Source of the DNA: Streptomyces sp. DSM 110735
GTDB lineage: Bacteria > Actinomycetota > Actinomycetes > Streptomycetales > Streptomycetaceae
Reading direction: 5' to 3'
DNA length: 64,000 nucleotides
Assembly (NCBI RefSeq): GCF_016482685.1
Contig: NZ_JACYHF010000005.1
Location: forward strand, 62,001 to 126,000
This document shows positions 46,493 through 55,318 of the stretch, piece after piece (positions within the stretch are counted from its first letter, which is position 1; each line of letters starts with the position of its first letter). The notes beneath the pieces were generated by a model. That model was not told the DNA's origin and did no database searches. It was given only the letters and a program-made list of their open reading frames with translations. The translations under genes were made by a program, and so were the position numbers.

Positions 46493-47887
46493 ATGCCCAT
46501 GGGTCACACGACCACAGCCCAGGCAGGCTCCGGGGGCCTGACAGCGACCGAGCACCGCCTGGCCAACGGTCTGCGCGTGGTGCTCTCCGAGGACCACCTG
46601 ACCCCGGTGGCGGCGGTCTGCCTCTGGTACGACGTCGGCTCCCGGCACGAGGTCAAGGGCCGCACCGGACTTGCCCACCTCTTCGAGCACCTGATGTTCC
46701 AGGGCTCCGGCCAGGTCAAGGGCAACGGCCACTTCGAACTGGTCCAGGGCGCGGGCGGCTCGCTGAACGGCACGACGAGCTTCGAGCGCACCAACTACTT
46801 CGAGACCATGCCCGCCCACCAGCTCGAACTCGCCCTCTGGCTGGAGGCCGACCGCATGGGCTCCCTCCTGGCCGCCCTGGACGACGAGTCCATGGAGAAC
46901 CAGCGCGACGTCGTCAAGAACGAGCGCCGCCAGCGCTACGACAACGTCCCCTACGGCACCGCCTTCGAGAAGCTGACCTCCATGGTCTATCCCGAGGGCC
47001 ACCCCTACCACCACACGCCGATCGGCTCCATGGCCGACCTGGACGCGGCGACCCTCGAGGACGCGCGCGCGTTCTTCCGTACTTACTACGCGCCGAACAA
47101 CGCGGTGCTGTCCGTGGTCGGTGACATCGACCCCGAGCAGACGCTCGCCTGGATCGAGAAGTACTTCGGCTCCATCGCGGGGCACGACGGCAAGCCCGCC
47201 CCGCGCGACGGAGCGCTGCCCGAGGTGATCGGTGAGGAGCTGCGCGAGGTCGTCGTCGAGGAGGTCCCGGCGCGCGCCCTGATGGCCGCCTACCGGCTCC
47301 CGGAGGACGGCACGCGCACGAGCGACGCGGCCGACCTCGCGCTGACCATCCTCGGCGGCGGCGAGTCCTCCCGGCTCTACAACCGCCTGGTGCGCCGCGA
47401 CCGTACGGCCGTCGCGGCAGGGTTCGGGCTGCTGCGCCTGGCCGGTGCCCCCTCGCTCGGCTGGCTCGACGTGAAGACCTCCGGCGACGTCGAGGTCCCG
47501 GTCATCGAGTCCGCCATCGACGAGGAGCTGGCGCGCTTCGCCGAGGAGGGTCCGACTCCCGAGGAAATGGAGCGCGCCCAGGCCCAGTTGGAGCGCGAGT
47601 GGCTGGACCGGCTCGGCACGGTCGCGGGCCGCGCCGACGAACTGTGCCGGTTCGCCGTCCTGTTCGGTGACCCGCAGCTCGCCCTGAGCGCCGTCCAGCG
47701 CGTCCTGGAGGTGACCCCGGAGGAGGTCCGCGAGGTTGCCAAGGCCCGGCTGCGCCCCGACAACCGCGCGGTCCTCGTCTACGAGCCCAAGTCCCCGGAG
47801 GCGGTCGAGGACACCGACCTGCCCGACGACCCGGAGCACGAAGCCACCGTAGAGGCAGGCACCGACAACGAGGAGACGGCCAAGTGA
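46493..47887 (+). CDS. M16-family zinc metalloprotease, catalytic subunit
   Basis: The 464-residue protein carries the inverted zinc motif HLFEH (H62, E65, H66) with a distal glutamate helix (ENQRDVVKNERRQRYDNVPYG, about 140). This fits bacterial two-chain processing-peptidase-like enzymes that digest peptides in a closed chamber. AAGGGA lies five bases before the ATG. It starts at the same strand and overlaps its non-catalytic partner by four bases. Substrate unknown. Confidence 0.94.
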   Translation: MPMGHTTTAQAGSGGLTATEHRLANGLRVVLSEDHLTPVAAVCLWYDVGSRHEVKGRTGLAHLFEHLMFQGSGQVKGNGHFELVQGAGGSLNGTTSFERTNYFETMPAHQLELALWLEADRMGSLLAALDDESMENQRDVVKNERRQRYDNVPYGTAFEKLTSMVYPEGHPYHHTPIGSMADLDAATLEDARAFFRTYYAPNNAVLSVVGDIDPEQTLAWIEKYFGSIAGHDGKPAPRDGALPEVIGEELREVVVEEVPARALMAAYRLPEDGTRTSDAADLALTILGGGESSRLYNRLVRRDRTAVAAGFGLLRLAGAPSLGWLDVKTSGDVEVPVIESAIDEELARFAEEGPTPEEMERAQAQLEREWLDRLGTVAGRADELCRFAVLFGDPQLALSAVQRVLEVTPEEVREVAKARLRPDNRAVLVYEPKSPEAVEDTDLPDDPEHEATVEAGTDNEETAK

Positions 47888-49272
47888 CCGAGCTCGCCAC
47901 CATGGAGTTCCACCCCCAGCCGCAGCCGGGCGAGGCGAAGCCGTGGGCGTTCCCGGCCCCCGAGCGCTCCACGCTGGACAACGGCCTCACCGTGCTGCGC
48001 TGCCACCGCCCCGGACAGCAGGTCGTCGCCGTCGAGGTGCTGCTCGACGCGCCCCTGGACGCCGAACCGGCCGGGCTCGACGGTGTTGCCACGATCATGG
48101 CGCGCGCCTTCTCCGAGGGCACCGGCGAGCTGAGCGCCGAGGAGTTCGCCGCCGAGCTGGAGCGCGCGGGCGCCACGCTCGACGCGCACGCCGACCACCC
48201 CGGCGTCCGGCTCAGCCTGGAGGTCCCCGCCTCCCGGCTGCCCAAGGGTCTCGGTCTGCTCGCGGACGCCCTGCGCGACCCGGCCTTCGCCGAGAGCGAG
48301 GTCGAGCGCCTGGTCCGCAACCGCCTGGACGAGATCCCGCACGAGCTGGCCAACCCGGCGCGGCGCGCCGCCAAGGAGCTGTCCAAGGAGCTGTTCCCGG
48401 CTTCCGCGCGCATGTCCCGTCCGCGCCAGGGCACCGAGGACACCGTCGAGAAGATCGACGCGTCCGCCGTGCGCGCCTTCTACGACCGCCATGTGCGCCC
48501 GGCGACGGCCACCGTGGTCGTCGTCGGCGACCTGACCGACACCGACCTGGACGGGCTGCTCACCGAGACCCTGGGCGCCTGGACGGGCACCCCGGGCACG
48601 CCCCGCCCGGTGCCGCCGGTGAGCGCCGACGACACCGGGCGCGTGGTCATCGTGGACCGGCCCGGTGCCGTCCAGACCCAGTTGCTCATCGGCCGCACCG
48701 GCGCCGACCGGCACGACCGGGTGTGGCCCGCGCAGGTGCTCGGCACCTACTGCCTCGGCGGCACCCTCACCTCCCGTCTGGACCGCGTCCTGCGCGAGGA
48801 GAAGGGCTACACCTACGGCGTGCGCGCCTTCGGCCAGGTGCTGCGCTCCTCCGCCGACGGCACGGGCGCCTCGATGCTCGCCATCAGCGGCTCGGTGGAC
48901 ACGCCGAACACCGGTCCCGCGCTCGCGGACCTGTGGACCGTGCTGAACACCCTCGCGGCGGAGGGTCTGACCGACGCCGAGCGGGACGTGGCCGTGCAGA
49001 ACCTGGTGGGCGTGGCACCGCTGAAGTACGAGACGGCAGCCGCCGTCGCCGGGACGCTGGCCGACCAGGTCGAGCAGCACCTGGCCGACGACTACCAGGC
49101 GGAGCTGTACCGCCGCCTCGCCGCGACCGGCACCGTGGAGGCCACCGCGGCCGTCGTGAACGCCTTCCCGGCGGACCGTCTGGTGACCGTCCTCGTCGGT
49201 GACGCCGCTCAGATCAAGGAGCCGGTGGAGGCTCTCGGGATCGGTCCGGTCACCGTGGTGTCGGCGGAGTAG
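47884..49272 (+). CDS. M16-family protein, non-catalytic subunit
   Basis: This 462-residue homologue lacks HxxEH but keeps the arginine-tyrosine substrate motif (TSRLDRVLREEKGYTYGVRAF, about 297-317), the mark of the regulatory half of a heterodimeric M16 peptidase. It begins GTG overlapping the upstream TGA, ensuring equal amounts of both halves. A terminator follows. Confidence 0.93.
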   Translation: MTELATMEFHPQPQPGEAKPWAFPAPERSTLDNGLTVLRCHRPGQQVVAVEVLLDAPLDAEPAGLDGVATIMARAFSEGTGELSAEEFAAELERAGATLDAHADHPGVRLSLEVPASRLPKGLGLLADALRDPAFAESEVERLVRNRLDEIPHELANPARRAAKELSKELFPASARMSRPRQGTEDTVEKIDASAVRAFYDRHVRPATATVVVVGDLTDTDLDGLLTETLGAWTGTPGTPRPVPPVSADDTGRVVIVDRPGAVQTQLLIGRTGADRHDRVWPAQVLGTYCLGGTLTSRLDRVLREEKGYTYGVRAFGQVLRSSADGTGASMLAISGSVDTPNTGPALADLWTVLNTLAAEGLTDAERDVAVQNLVGVAPLKYETAAAVAGTLADQVEQHLADDYQAELYRRLAATGTVEATAAVVNAFPADRLVTVLVGDAAQIKEPVEALGIGPVTVVSAE

Positions 49273-49305
49273 CGGGAACAAGCGCCCACACCCACGCGCG
49301 CGCAG

Positions 49306-49337
49306 GGGCCCTGACGGCCGACGATCCGTCAGGGCCC
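49306..49337 (+). terminator. terminator after the M16 operon
   Basis: A perfect 12-bp stem (49306-49317 with 49326-49337) with an 8-base loop and a following TTT lies 33 bases after the stop codon. Confidence 0.85.
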
Positions 49338-49509
49338 TTTCGTGTGCGAGCCGGTCGGCAAATGTCCGGATTGGTGCGGAGGTTGCCCGTCTGCCCTGTG
49401 TCGTACGCTACAAATGCCCGGAGTCGTTTGAGTATCGGCGCCCGTCCCCATTAGCTTCATCCGGGCTGTCCGTCAGGCAGTGCGCCGCGCCCGCGGCACC
49501 GGACAGCCG

Positions 49510-49645
49510 ACGCCGAGTCCCCGCATGGCGCGAGCCAGGGGAGCCGGGGAACCATGTTCCCGAGGTGAATCGGACGCCCACGCGCGAGCGGGGGAGTCCG
49601 TAGGAGACCTTCCTCTCCGAACCTGTCAGCTAACCCGGTAGGCGT
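49510..49645 (+). ncRNA. ydaO-type cyclic di-AMP riboswitch
   Basis: The conserved blocks occur in order: ACGCCGAGTCC (5' P1, 49510 on), GGGGAGCCGGGGAACC, GAGGTGAATC (about 49562), GTAGGAGACC, CCGAACC, GTCAGCTAACC and GGTAGGCGT, closing P1 (GGCGT with ACGCC). In Streptomyces such switches shut off cell-wall lytic genes when c-di-AMP is high. It lies 26 bases before the M23 peptidase ATG. Confidence 0.92.
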
Positions 49646-49671
49646 GAGGGAAGGAAAGGACCAGCCACCAC

Positions 49672-50415
49672 ATGGCGTTCATGTGCGCCACCGGGAAGCA
49701 CCGCAGGCCCGGACGTGTCACGCGTACCACCGCTCGGGCAGCCGGAGTCGCGGCCCTCACCACCACCGGTGTCGTCGGCACCCTCACGGCCGCCCCGGCC
49801 CTCGCCGCCGACCACGTGGCCGAGCAGACCGGTCTCACCCCGGTCATCAGCGTCAACGACGACCTCGCCGCCGAGATCGACGCCCAGGCGACCGCGCAGC
49901 GGGCCGCCGCCGAGCGCAAGGCCGCCCAGCAGGCCGCCGCCGCGCGCCTGAAGGAGGCGCGCCAGGCCGAGGTCCGCGCGGCCCGCGCCGCCGAGCGCGA
50001 GCGGCTCAACGCCTTCGTCCTGCCGATCGCCCACTCCTACGTCTCCACCGGCTACAAGACCGGCGGCTCCCTGTGGTCCTCCGGCAGCCACACCGGCATC
50101 GACTTCCACGCCGCGAGCGGGACGCCGGTCCACGCGGTCGGCGCGGGCACCGTCGTCTCCGCCGGGTGGGGCGGGGCGTACGGCAACGAGGTCGTGATCC
50201 GCATGGCCGACGGGATGTACACCCAGTACGGCCATCTGTCGTCCCTCGCTGTCGCGGTGGGCCAGAAGGTCACCCCGGGCCAGCAGATCGGGCTGTCCGG
50301 CGCGACCGGCAACGCGACCGGACCGCACCTGCACTTCGAGGCCCGTACGAGCCCCGAGTACGGCTCGGACGTCGACCCGGTCGGCTACCTCCGCAAGCAC
50401 GGCCTGGACGTCTGA
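49672..50415 (+). CDS. secreted M23 peptidoglycan endopeptidase
   Basis: The 247-residue precursor has a long twin-basic-start signal sequence with cleavage at about APALA (residue 45). A coiled-coil helix of Ala/Glu/Arg covers about 65-112. The LytM fold follows with HTGIDFH (H140, D144) and GPHLHFEAR (H219, H221), the zinc ligands of an endopeptidase that cuts cross-linking peptides. It is controlled by the c-di-AMP riboswitch just upstream, linking wall turnover to c-di-AMP. Confidence 0.95.
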   Translation: MAFMCATGKHRRPGRVTRTTARAAGVAALTTTGVVGTLTAAPALAADHVAEQTGLTPVISVNDDLAAEIDAQATAQRAAAERKAAQQAAAARLKEARQAEVRAARAAERERLNAFVLPIAHSYVSTGYKTGGSLWSSGSHTGIDFHAASGTPVHAVGAGTVVSAGWGGAYGNEVVIRMADGMYTQYGHLSSLAVAVGQKVTPGQQIGLSGATGNATGPHLHFEARTSPEYGSDVDPVGYLRKHGLDV

Positions 50416-50473
50416 GGCAGAGCCGCGTCCCGAGCCGACGTGACGCCCGGCGCCGTACCCGCGCCGCACCCCA

Positions 50474-50507
50474 GGGAGCCCCGGTCCGCACCGCCGCCGG
50501 GGCTCCC
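50474..50507 (+). terminator. terminator after the M23 gene
   Basis: GGGAGCCCCGG (50474-50484) pairs with CCGGGGCTCCC (50497-50507), loop 12 bases, 58 bases after the stop codon. Confidence 0.75.
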
Positions 50508-50677
50508 GCCCTTTCCGTGCCGTTTCCCGGCGCGTCGGACGTTCGCCGCCCGGCGCCGCTGTCCAAAAAAGAGCCATGAATTCCGGTCCCCCGTCGGAAA
50601 TTCCCGCGCATTGCAATAGAGTCACGGAACGGACGTCCATCGTCGGCGTTTCACGGGGATTAAGGCGGAGGTGGCTC

Positions 50678-51361
50678 ATGCGTATTCCGGCGCATTCGGT
50701 GTGCACGGCGATCCGGGACGACATCGTCGCCGGGGTCCACGAGCGCGGCAGCCGCCTGACCGAGGAGGTCCTCGCCCGCCGCTACGGCGTCTCGCGCGTC
50801 CCCGTCCGCGAGGCGCTGCGCACGCTGGAGGCGGAGGGGTTCGTGGTGACCCGGCGGCACGCGGGCGCGTGCGTGGCCGAGCCGACCGAGCGGGAGGCGG
50901 CGGACCTGCTGGAGATGCGCCGCCTCCTCGAACCGCTGGGCGCCGCCCGGGCAGCGCAGCGGCGCACCGAGGCCCACCTCAAGGTGCTGCGGGGGCTGGT
51001 CAGGCTGGGTCAGGAGCGGGCCAGGCGCGGGAGCAGCGAGGATCTGCGGGCGCTGGGCGGCTGGTTCCACGAGACGCTCGGGCAGGCCGCGGGCAGCCAG
51101 TCGCTGACCGCGATGCTCACCCAGGTGCGGCACAAGATCGCCTGGATGTACACGGTGGAGGTTCCCGCGAACCCGGTCGAGTCCTGGGCGGAGCACGGCG
51201 CGATCGTGGACGCGGTGGCGCGCGGCGACGGCGACCGCGCGCGGTCGCTCACGGCGCTGCACGCCGAGCGCGCGGCGTTCGCGCACCGGCTGCGGTTCGC
51301 CTCCGGCGACGGTTCGCGGCAGCCGCAACATGTTGTAAACACAGCGGGTCAGCGGAATTAA
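50678..51361 (+). CDS. GntR/FadR-family regulator
   Basis: This 227-residue repressor-type protein has a winged helix (IRDDIVAGVHERGSRLTEEVLARRYGVSRVPVREALRTLEAEGFV, about 10-54) and an FCD domain (about 75-205). The FCD metal residues are only partly visible (EMRRLLEPLG; WFHETLGQAAG; EHGAIVDAVARGD). GGAGG lies six bases before the ATG at 50678. It faces ptsH convergently, and the same pair is next to each other in S. coelicolor as I recall, but no shared function is known to me. Confidence 0.9.
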   Translation: MRIPAHSVCTAIRDDIVAGVHERGSRLTEEVLARRYGVSRVPVREALRTLEAEGFVVTRRHAGACVAEPTEREAADLLEMRRLLEPLGAARAAQRRTEAHLKVLRGLVRLGQERARRGSSEDLRALGGWFHETLGQAAGSQSLTAMLTQVRHKIAWMYTVEVPANPVESWAEHGAIVDAVARGDGDRARSLTALHAERAAFAHRLRFASGDGSRQPQHVVNTAGQRN

Positions 51362-51473
51362 CACGGGCGCTGTATACAAAGAACAGCTATTTCGGTGGCG
51401 GTGTTTTCCGCTGCCCTTTTTCTTCGCGCATTCTGAATTCGAGGACCCGTCTCGCGTCCATGGGTGAAAACGC

Positions 51474-51510
51474 GGAAGCCGCGCCACCTCGAACAGGTGA
51501 CGCGGCTTCC
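51474..51510 (-). terminator. terminator of ptsH
   Basis: A 15-bp stem with one mismatch (51474-51489 with 51495-51510, GGAAGCCGCG/CGCGGCTTCC outer arms) lies 19 bases past the ptsH stop codon. On the minus strand it is followed by GCGTTTTC, a T-tract. Confidence 0.85.
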
Positions 51511-51529
51511 GTGATGAACGGAACGAGAC

Positions 51530-51811
51530 TCAGACGGTCTCGGGCAGCTCGTCCAGACCCTCGGCGACCAGCTTGGCCAGACGCTCCAGCGCGGCTTCCG
51601 CGCCCTCGGCGTCGGAGGCGAGGACGATCTCCTCGCCACCCTGGGCGCCCAGACCGAGGACGGCGAGCATCGAGCCCGCGTTGACCGGGTTGCCGCCGGC
51701 CTTGGCGATGGTGACCGGGACGCCTGTGGCCGTGGCGGCTCGGACGAAGATGGAAGCGGGGCGGGCGTGGAGGCCCTCGGCCCAGCCGACGTTGACGCGG
51801 CGCTCAGCCAT
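51530..51811 (-). CDS. ptsH: phosphocarrier protein HPr
   Basis: HPr passes phosphate from enzyme I to sugar-specific PTS components. The 93-residue protein has the active H15 in GLHARPAS and a serine at 47 in NAGSMLAVLGL, the position corresponding to Ser46 of Bacillus; whether that serine is phosphorylated in Streptomyces is doubtful. It is monocistronic with a terminator downstream and a dre site upstream, so DasR (the GlcNAc-responsive repressor) should control it. Confidence 0.96.
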   Translation of the reverse strand: MAERRVNVGWAEGLHARPASIFVRAATATGVPVTIAKAGGNPVNAGSMLAVLGLGAQGGEEIVLASDAEGAEAALERLAKLVAEGLDELPETV

Positions 51812-51835
51812 GTGATGCTGCCCTTCAGTCTCTCA

Positions 51836-51851
51836 GGTTGTCTAGACCAGT
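51836..51851 (-). promoter_or_regulatory. dre site (DasR operator) upstream of ptsH
   Basis: GGTTGTCTAGACCAGT (plus strand) fits the dre consensus ASTGGTCTAGACCAST at 14 of 16 positions with the central TCTAGA intact. It lies 25 bases upstream of the ptsH start. DasR control of ptsH is known in S. coelicolor. Confidence 0.88.
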
Positions 51852-51969
51852 TTCCCATACGGGGAACCGTGCCCGGAGCGGCACTTCACCCCTCCGGAAC
51901 CTCTCCGTACCGGTCGTCGGACCGCGGCCTCGGCCCGACTTCCGTTCCCCCACAGGTTGCCTCGCGCCG

Positions 51970-51992
51970 TTGTCGTACGCGAGCCGTACTCT
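51970..51992 (+). promoter_or_regulatory. promoter of the acetyltransferase gene, RecA-NDp-like spacing
   Basis: TTGTCGTAC, eight bases, TACTCT. The TTGTCR core, N8 spacing and TANNNT match the damage promoter, but the GTG extension is absent. The -10 ends seven bases before the ATG, so the message should be leaderless. Confidence 0.4.
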
Positions 51993-51999
51993 GGGGCCC

Positions 52000-54900
52000 A
52001 TGCAGACCCCGGCGGACCGGCAGGACCGGCACGAGTACCCCGCCCACTGGGAGGCGGACGTGGTGCTGCGCGACGGTGGCACCGCGCGCATCCGGCCCAT
52101 CACGGCCGACGACGCCGATCGCCTCGTCAGCTTCTACGAGCAGGTCTCCGACGAGTCGAAGTACTACCGCTTCTTCGCGCCGTACCCCCGGCTCTCCGCC
52201 AAGGACGTCCACCGCTTCACGCACCACGACTTCGTGGACCGTGTGGGGCTCGCCGCCACCGTCGGCGGCGAGTTCATCGCCACCGTACGCTACGACCGGA
52301 TCGGCACCGACGGGATGGCAGCCTCGGCGCCGGCCGACGAGGCGGAGGTCGCCTTCCTGGTGCAGGACGCGCACCAGGGCAGGGGCGTCGCCTCCGCGCT
52401 CCTGGAGCACATCGCGGCGGTCGCGCGCGAGCGGGGCATCCGCCGGTTCGCCGCCGAGGTGCTGCCCGCCAACACCAAGATGATCAAGGTGTTCACCGAC
52501 GCCGGGTACACCCAGAAGCGGAGCTTCGAGGACGGCGTCGTCCGGCTGGAGTTCGACCTCGAACCCACCGACCGCTCCCTCGCGGTGCAGCGGGCGCGGG
52601 AACAGCGGGCGGAGGCGCGGTCGGTACGGCGGCTGCTCGCGCCCGGCTCCGTCGCCGTCATCGGCGTCGGCCGCGCACCGGGCGGCGTCGGGCGCAGTGT
52701 GCTCGGCAACATCCGCGACGCGGGGTACCGGGGACCGCTGCACGCCGTCAACTCAGCCTTCCCCGAGGACGTCAAGGAGATCGACGGGGTCCGGGCACAC
52801 CGCTCGGTGCGGGACATCGAGGGTCCGGTGGACCTCGCGGTCGTCGCCGTCCCGGCCGACCGCGTGCCCGCCGTCGTCGCCGACTGCGGGGCGCACGGGG
52901 TGCAGGGTCTCGTCGTGCTCTCCGCCGGATACGCCGAGATCGGGCCCGAGGGGCGCGAGCGGCAGCGGGCGCTGGTGCGGCAGGCGCGGGCATACGGCAT
53001 GCGGATCATCGGACCTAACGCCTTCGGCGTCATCAACACCGCGTCCGACGTCCGCCTCAACGCCTCCCTCGCCCCGCAGATGCCCCGGCCCGGGCGGATC
53101 GGGATGTTCGCGCAGTCCGGTGCCATCGGCATAGCCCTCCTCTCCCGGCTGCACCGGCGCGGGGGCGGCGTCACCGGGGTCACCGGCGTCTCCACCTTCG
53201 TCTCCTCCGGCAACCGCGCCGACGTCTCCGGCAACGACGTCCTCCAGTACTGGTTCGACGACCCCGACACCGATGTCGTCCTCATGTACCTGGAGTCCAT
53301 CGGCAACCCCCGCAAGTTCACCCGCCTCGCCCGCCGTACGGCAGCCGCCAAGCCGCTGGTGGTCGTCCAGAGCGCGGGCTCCACTCCGCAGGGACACGCG
53401 GTACGCGCCACCCGCATCCCGCACGACACGGTGTCCGCGCTGCTCCGCCAGGCGGGCGTCATCCGCGTCGACACGATCACGGAACTGGTCGACGCGGGGC
53501 TCCTGTTGGCCCGCCAGCCGCTCCCCGCCGGTCCGCGCGTGACGATCCTCGGCAACTCCGAGTCCCTCGGCATGCTCACCTACGACCGCTGTCTGGCCGA
53601 GGGCCTGAAGCCCTCCACCCCGATCGACCTCACCACCTCGGCCACCGCCGCCGACTTCCACCGCGCCCTGTCCCACGCCCTGGCGGACGACACCTCCGAC
53701 GCGGTGGTCGTCACGGCGATCCCGGCGATCGGCGAGGCGTCCCCCGACGACGCGGAGCTGGCGGAGGCACTGCGGACGGCCGCCGCCGCGGCACCGGACA
53801 AGCCGGTGCTGGTGGTTCACGTGGAGCTGGGCGGCTTGGCGGAGGCGTTGTCGCTGGCCACCAGTACGGCGCCGGTGCCTTCGGTGGAGGGGGCGGGGGG
53901 TGCTGGGGGCTCCGCCCGGGAGGCAGGACAGGGTGTGTCCGGAGCGGGGGGTGCGGGTGAGGCCGCCGCGTCCGCCGGGGCGGGTGGCCGGGCGGTCGAG
54001 CAGCGCTCCGTTGCCGCCCCCACGCCGTCCGTGCGGCCACCCGCCGTGCGCGGTACGCCGCTGACGCCGGGGGGTTCCGTCTTCGGGGCGCCAGGAGCGG
54101 GCGCCGACGGGTCGGGTGACCCCGGCCACTCCGTGTTCGGCGCGTCGGCATCGGGCGCCCCTGACACCACCGCCTCCGGTGCGGGCGCCCCTGGGGCGAG
54201 CACTCCGCCATCGAGCGGCCCTCGGTCCGGCACCGCCGCGCCAGGCACCCCCGCGCGGAGCGCGCCCTCCGCCACCCCCGAGACCCCCCACCCCCGCCTC
54301 ATCCCCGCCTACCCCGCCGCCGAACGAGCCGTGCGTGCCCTCGCCGAAGCCGTGAAGTACGCGCAGTGGCGGCGGGAGGCGACCGAGCCCGGGAAGGTGC
54401 CGGAGTACGAGGACATCGACGAGCGGGGCGCCGCGAAGCTGATCGCCGGTCTGCTGGAGCGCGGGGAGGGGCTGGCGGTCGGACCCGAGGAGACGCGGGA
54501 GCTGCTGGCCGCGTACGGGATTCGCGTGCGGCCCGCGCTGCCCGCGCCCACTCCCGACGCCGCCGCCGAGGCGGCACACGCGCTCGGATACCCCGTCGCG
54601 CTCAAGGCGACCGCTCCCCATCTACGGCACCGCGCCGACCTCGGGGGAGTGCGGCTCGACCTCGCCGACGAGGAGCAACTGCGGCGGGCGTACGCGGAGT
54701 TGACCGAGCTGTTCGGACCGGCGGAGCAGTTGCGTCCGGTGGTGCAGGCGATGGCGGCGCGGGGCGTGGACACCGTCGTACGGGCGGTCATCGACCCGGC
54801 GGCGGGCGCCGTGCTGTCCTTCGGGCTGGCCGGAGCCGCGTCCCAGTTGCTCGGGGACACCGCGCACCGCCTGGTCCCGGTCACCGACCGCGAGGCGTCC

Positions 54901-55155
54901 TCACTGGTCCGCTCCATCCGCACGGCCCCCCTCCTCTTCGGCTGGCGCGGCTCCACCCCCGTGGACACGCCCGCCCTGGAGGAACTGCTGCTCAGGGTCT
55001 CCCGCCTGGTCGACGACCACCCGGAGGTGGTCGCGGTCACTCTGGAGCCGGTCGTCGTGGCCCAGCACGGCCTGACGGTCCTGGACGCCACCATCCGCCT
55101 GGCACCACCCCCGGCCCGGGACGACCTGGGACCGCGCACGTTGCCGCTGTACTAG
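52000..55155 (+). CDS. Pat-type protein lysine acetyltransferase (GNAT + NDP-forming acyl-CoA synthetase-like)
   Basis: This 1051-residue protein joins an N-terminal GNAT domain (about 20-180; acetyl-CoA loop QGRGVASALLEHI at about 126) to an acetyl-CoA synthetase (ADP-forming)-like body: CoA-binding fold (LLAPGSVAVIGVGRAPGGVGRSVLGNI, about 211), ligase region with FAQSGAIGIALLSR (about 370) and ATP-grasp-like C-terminus (about 800-1045). The catalytic histidine of true synthetases is not visible (GYAEIGPEGRE, QSGAIG regions), so the body is likely regulatory. Residues about 625-765 are a disordered Gly/Ala/Pro insert with SVFGA repeats. Such Pat enzymes acetylate acyl-CoA synthetases. Confidence 0.92.
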   Translation: MQTPADRQDRHEYPAHWEADVVLRDGGTARIRPITADDADRLVSFYEQVSDESKYYRFFAPYPRLSAKDVHRFTHHDFVDRVGLAATVGGEFIATVRYDRIGTDGMAASAPADEAEVAFLVQDAHQGRGVASALLEHIAAVARERGIRRFAAEVLPANTKMIKVFTDAGYTQKRSFEDGVVRLEFDLEPTDRSLAVQRAREQRAEARSVRRLLAPGSVAVIGVGRAPGGVGRSVLGNIRDAGYRGPLHAVNSAFPEDVKEIDGVRAHRSVRDIEGPVDLAVVAVPADRVPAVVADCGAHGVQGLVVLSAGYAEIGPEGRERQRALVRQARAYGMRIIGPNAFGVINTASDVRLNASLAPQMPRPGRIGMFAQSGAIGIALLSRLHRRGGGVTGVTGVSTFVSSGNRADVSGNDVLQYWFDDPDTDVVLMYLESIGNPRKFTRLARRTAAAKPLVVVQSAGSTPQGHAVRATRIPHDTVSALLRQAGVIRVDTITELVDAGLLLARQPLPAGPRVTILGNSESLGMLTYDRCLAEGLKPSTPIDLTTSATAADFHRALSHALADDTSDAVVVTAIPAIGEASPDDAELAEALRTAAAAAPDKPVLVVHVELGGLAEALSLATSTAPVPSVEGAGGAGGSAREAGQGVSGAGGAGEAAASAGAGGRAVEQRSVAAPTPSVRPPAVRGTPLTPGGSVFGAPGAGADGSGDPGHSVFGASASGAPDTTASGAGAPGASTPPSSGPRSGTAAPGTPARSAPSATPETPHPRLIPAYPAAERAVRALAEAVKYAQWRREATEPGKVPEYEDIDERGAAKLIAGLLERGEGLAVGPEETRELLAAYGIRVRPALPAPTPDAAAEAAHALGYPVALKATAPHLRHRADLGGVRLDLADEEQLRRAYAELTELFGPAEQLRPVVQAMAARGVDTVVRAVIDPAAGAVLSFGLAGAASQLLGDTAHRLVPVTDREASSLVRSIRTAPLLFGWRGSTPVDTPALEELLLRVSRLVDDHPEVVAVTLEPVVVAQHGLTVLDATIRLAPPPARDDLGPRTLPLY

Positions 55156-55165
55156 AGGCTCCCGT

Positions 55166-55318
55166 GTGGTCCCCGCTCCTGCCTGGACCCTCCTCCCGGA
55201 CCTCGCCGAACGGTTGCGCGCCGCGATCACGGCACTGCCGGAAGCGGCGATCTCCGAGCTGCCCGGCGCCGCCGGGGAACTCGACCGCTTCGTCGCCCGC
55301 CCGGAATCACCGCGCTGA
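55166..55318 (+). CDS. possible 50-residue peptide after the acetyltransferase gene
   Basis: From GTG 55166 a 50-residue frame reads PAPAWTLLPDLAERLRAAI and ends in VARPESPR. It begins 10 bases after the acetyltransferase stop, with AGAGG nearby, and its stop overlaps the end of the convergent hydrolase gene by 12 bases. It is amphipathic and helix-prone. I recognise no family; it could be a real small gene or coincidence. Confidence 0.4.
   Translation: MVPAPAWTLLPDLAERLRAAITALPEAAISELPGAAGELDRFVARPESPR

Larger units (their letters stand above)
49273..49671. other. region between the M16 operon and the M23 gene
   Basis: This 399-base gap holds the M16 terminator, a likely promoter for the M23 gene (TTGCCC at 49383, TACGCT at 49404-49409, 15 bases apart) and the c-di-AMP riboswitch. 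It appears to be fully used by these elements. Confidence 0.7.
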
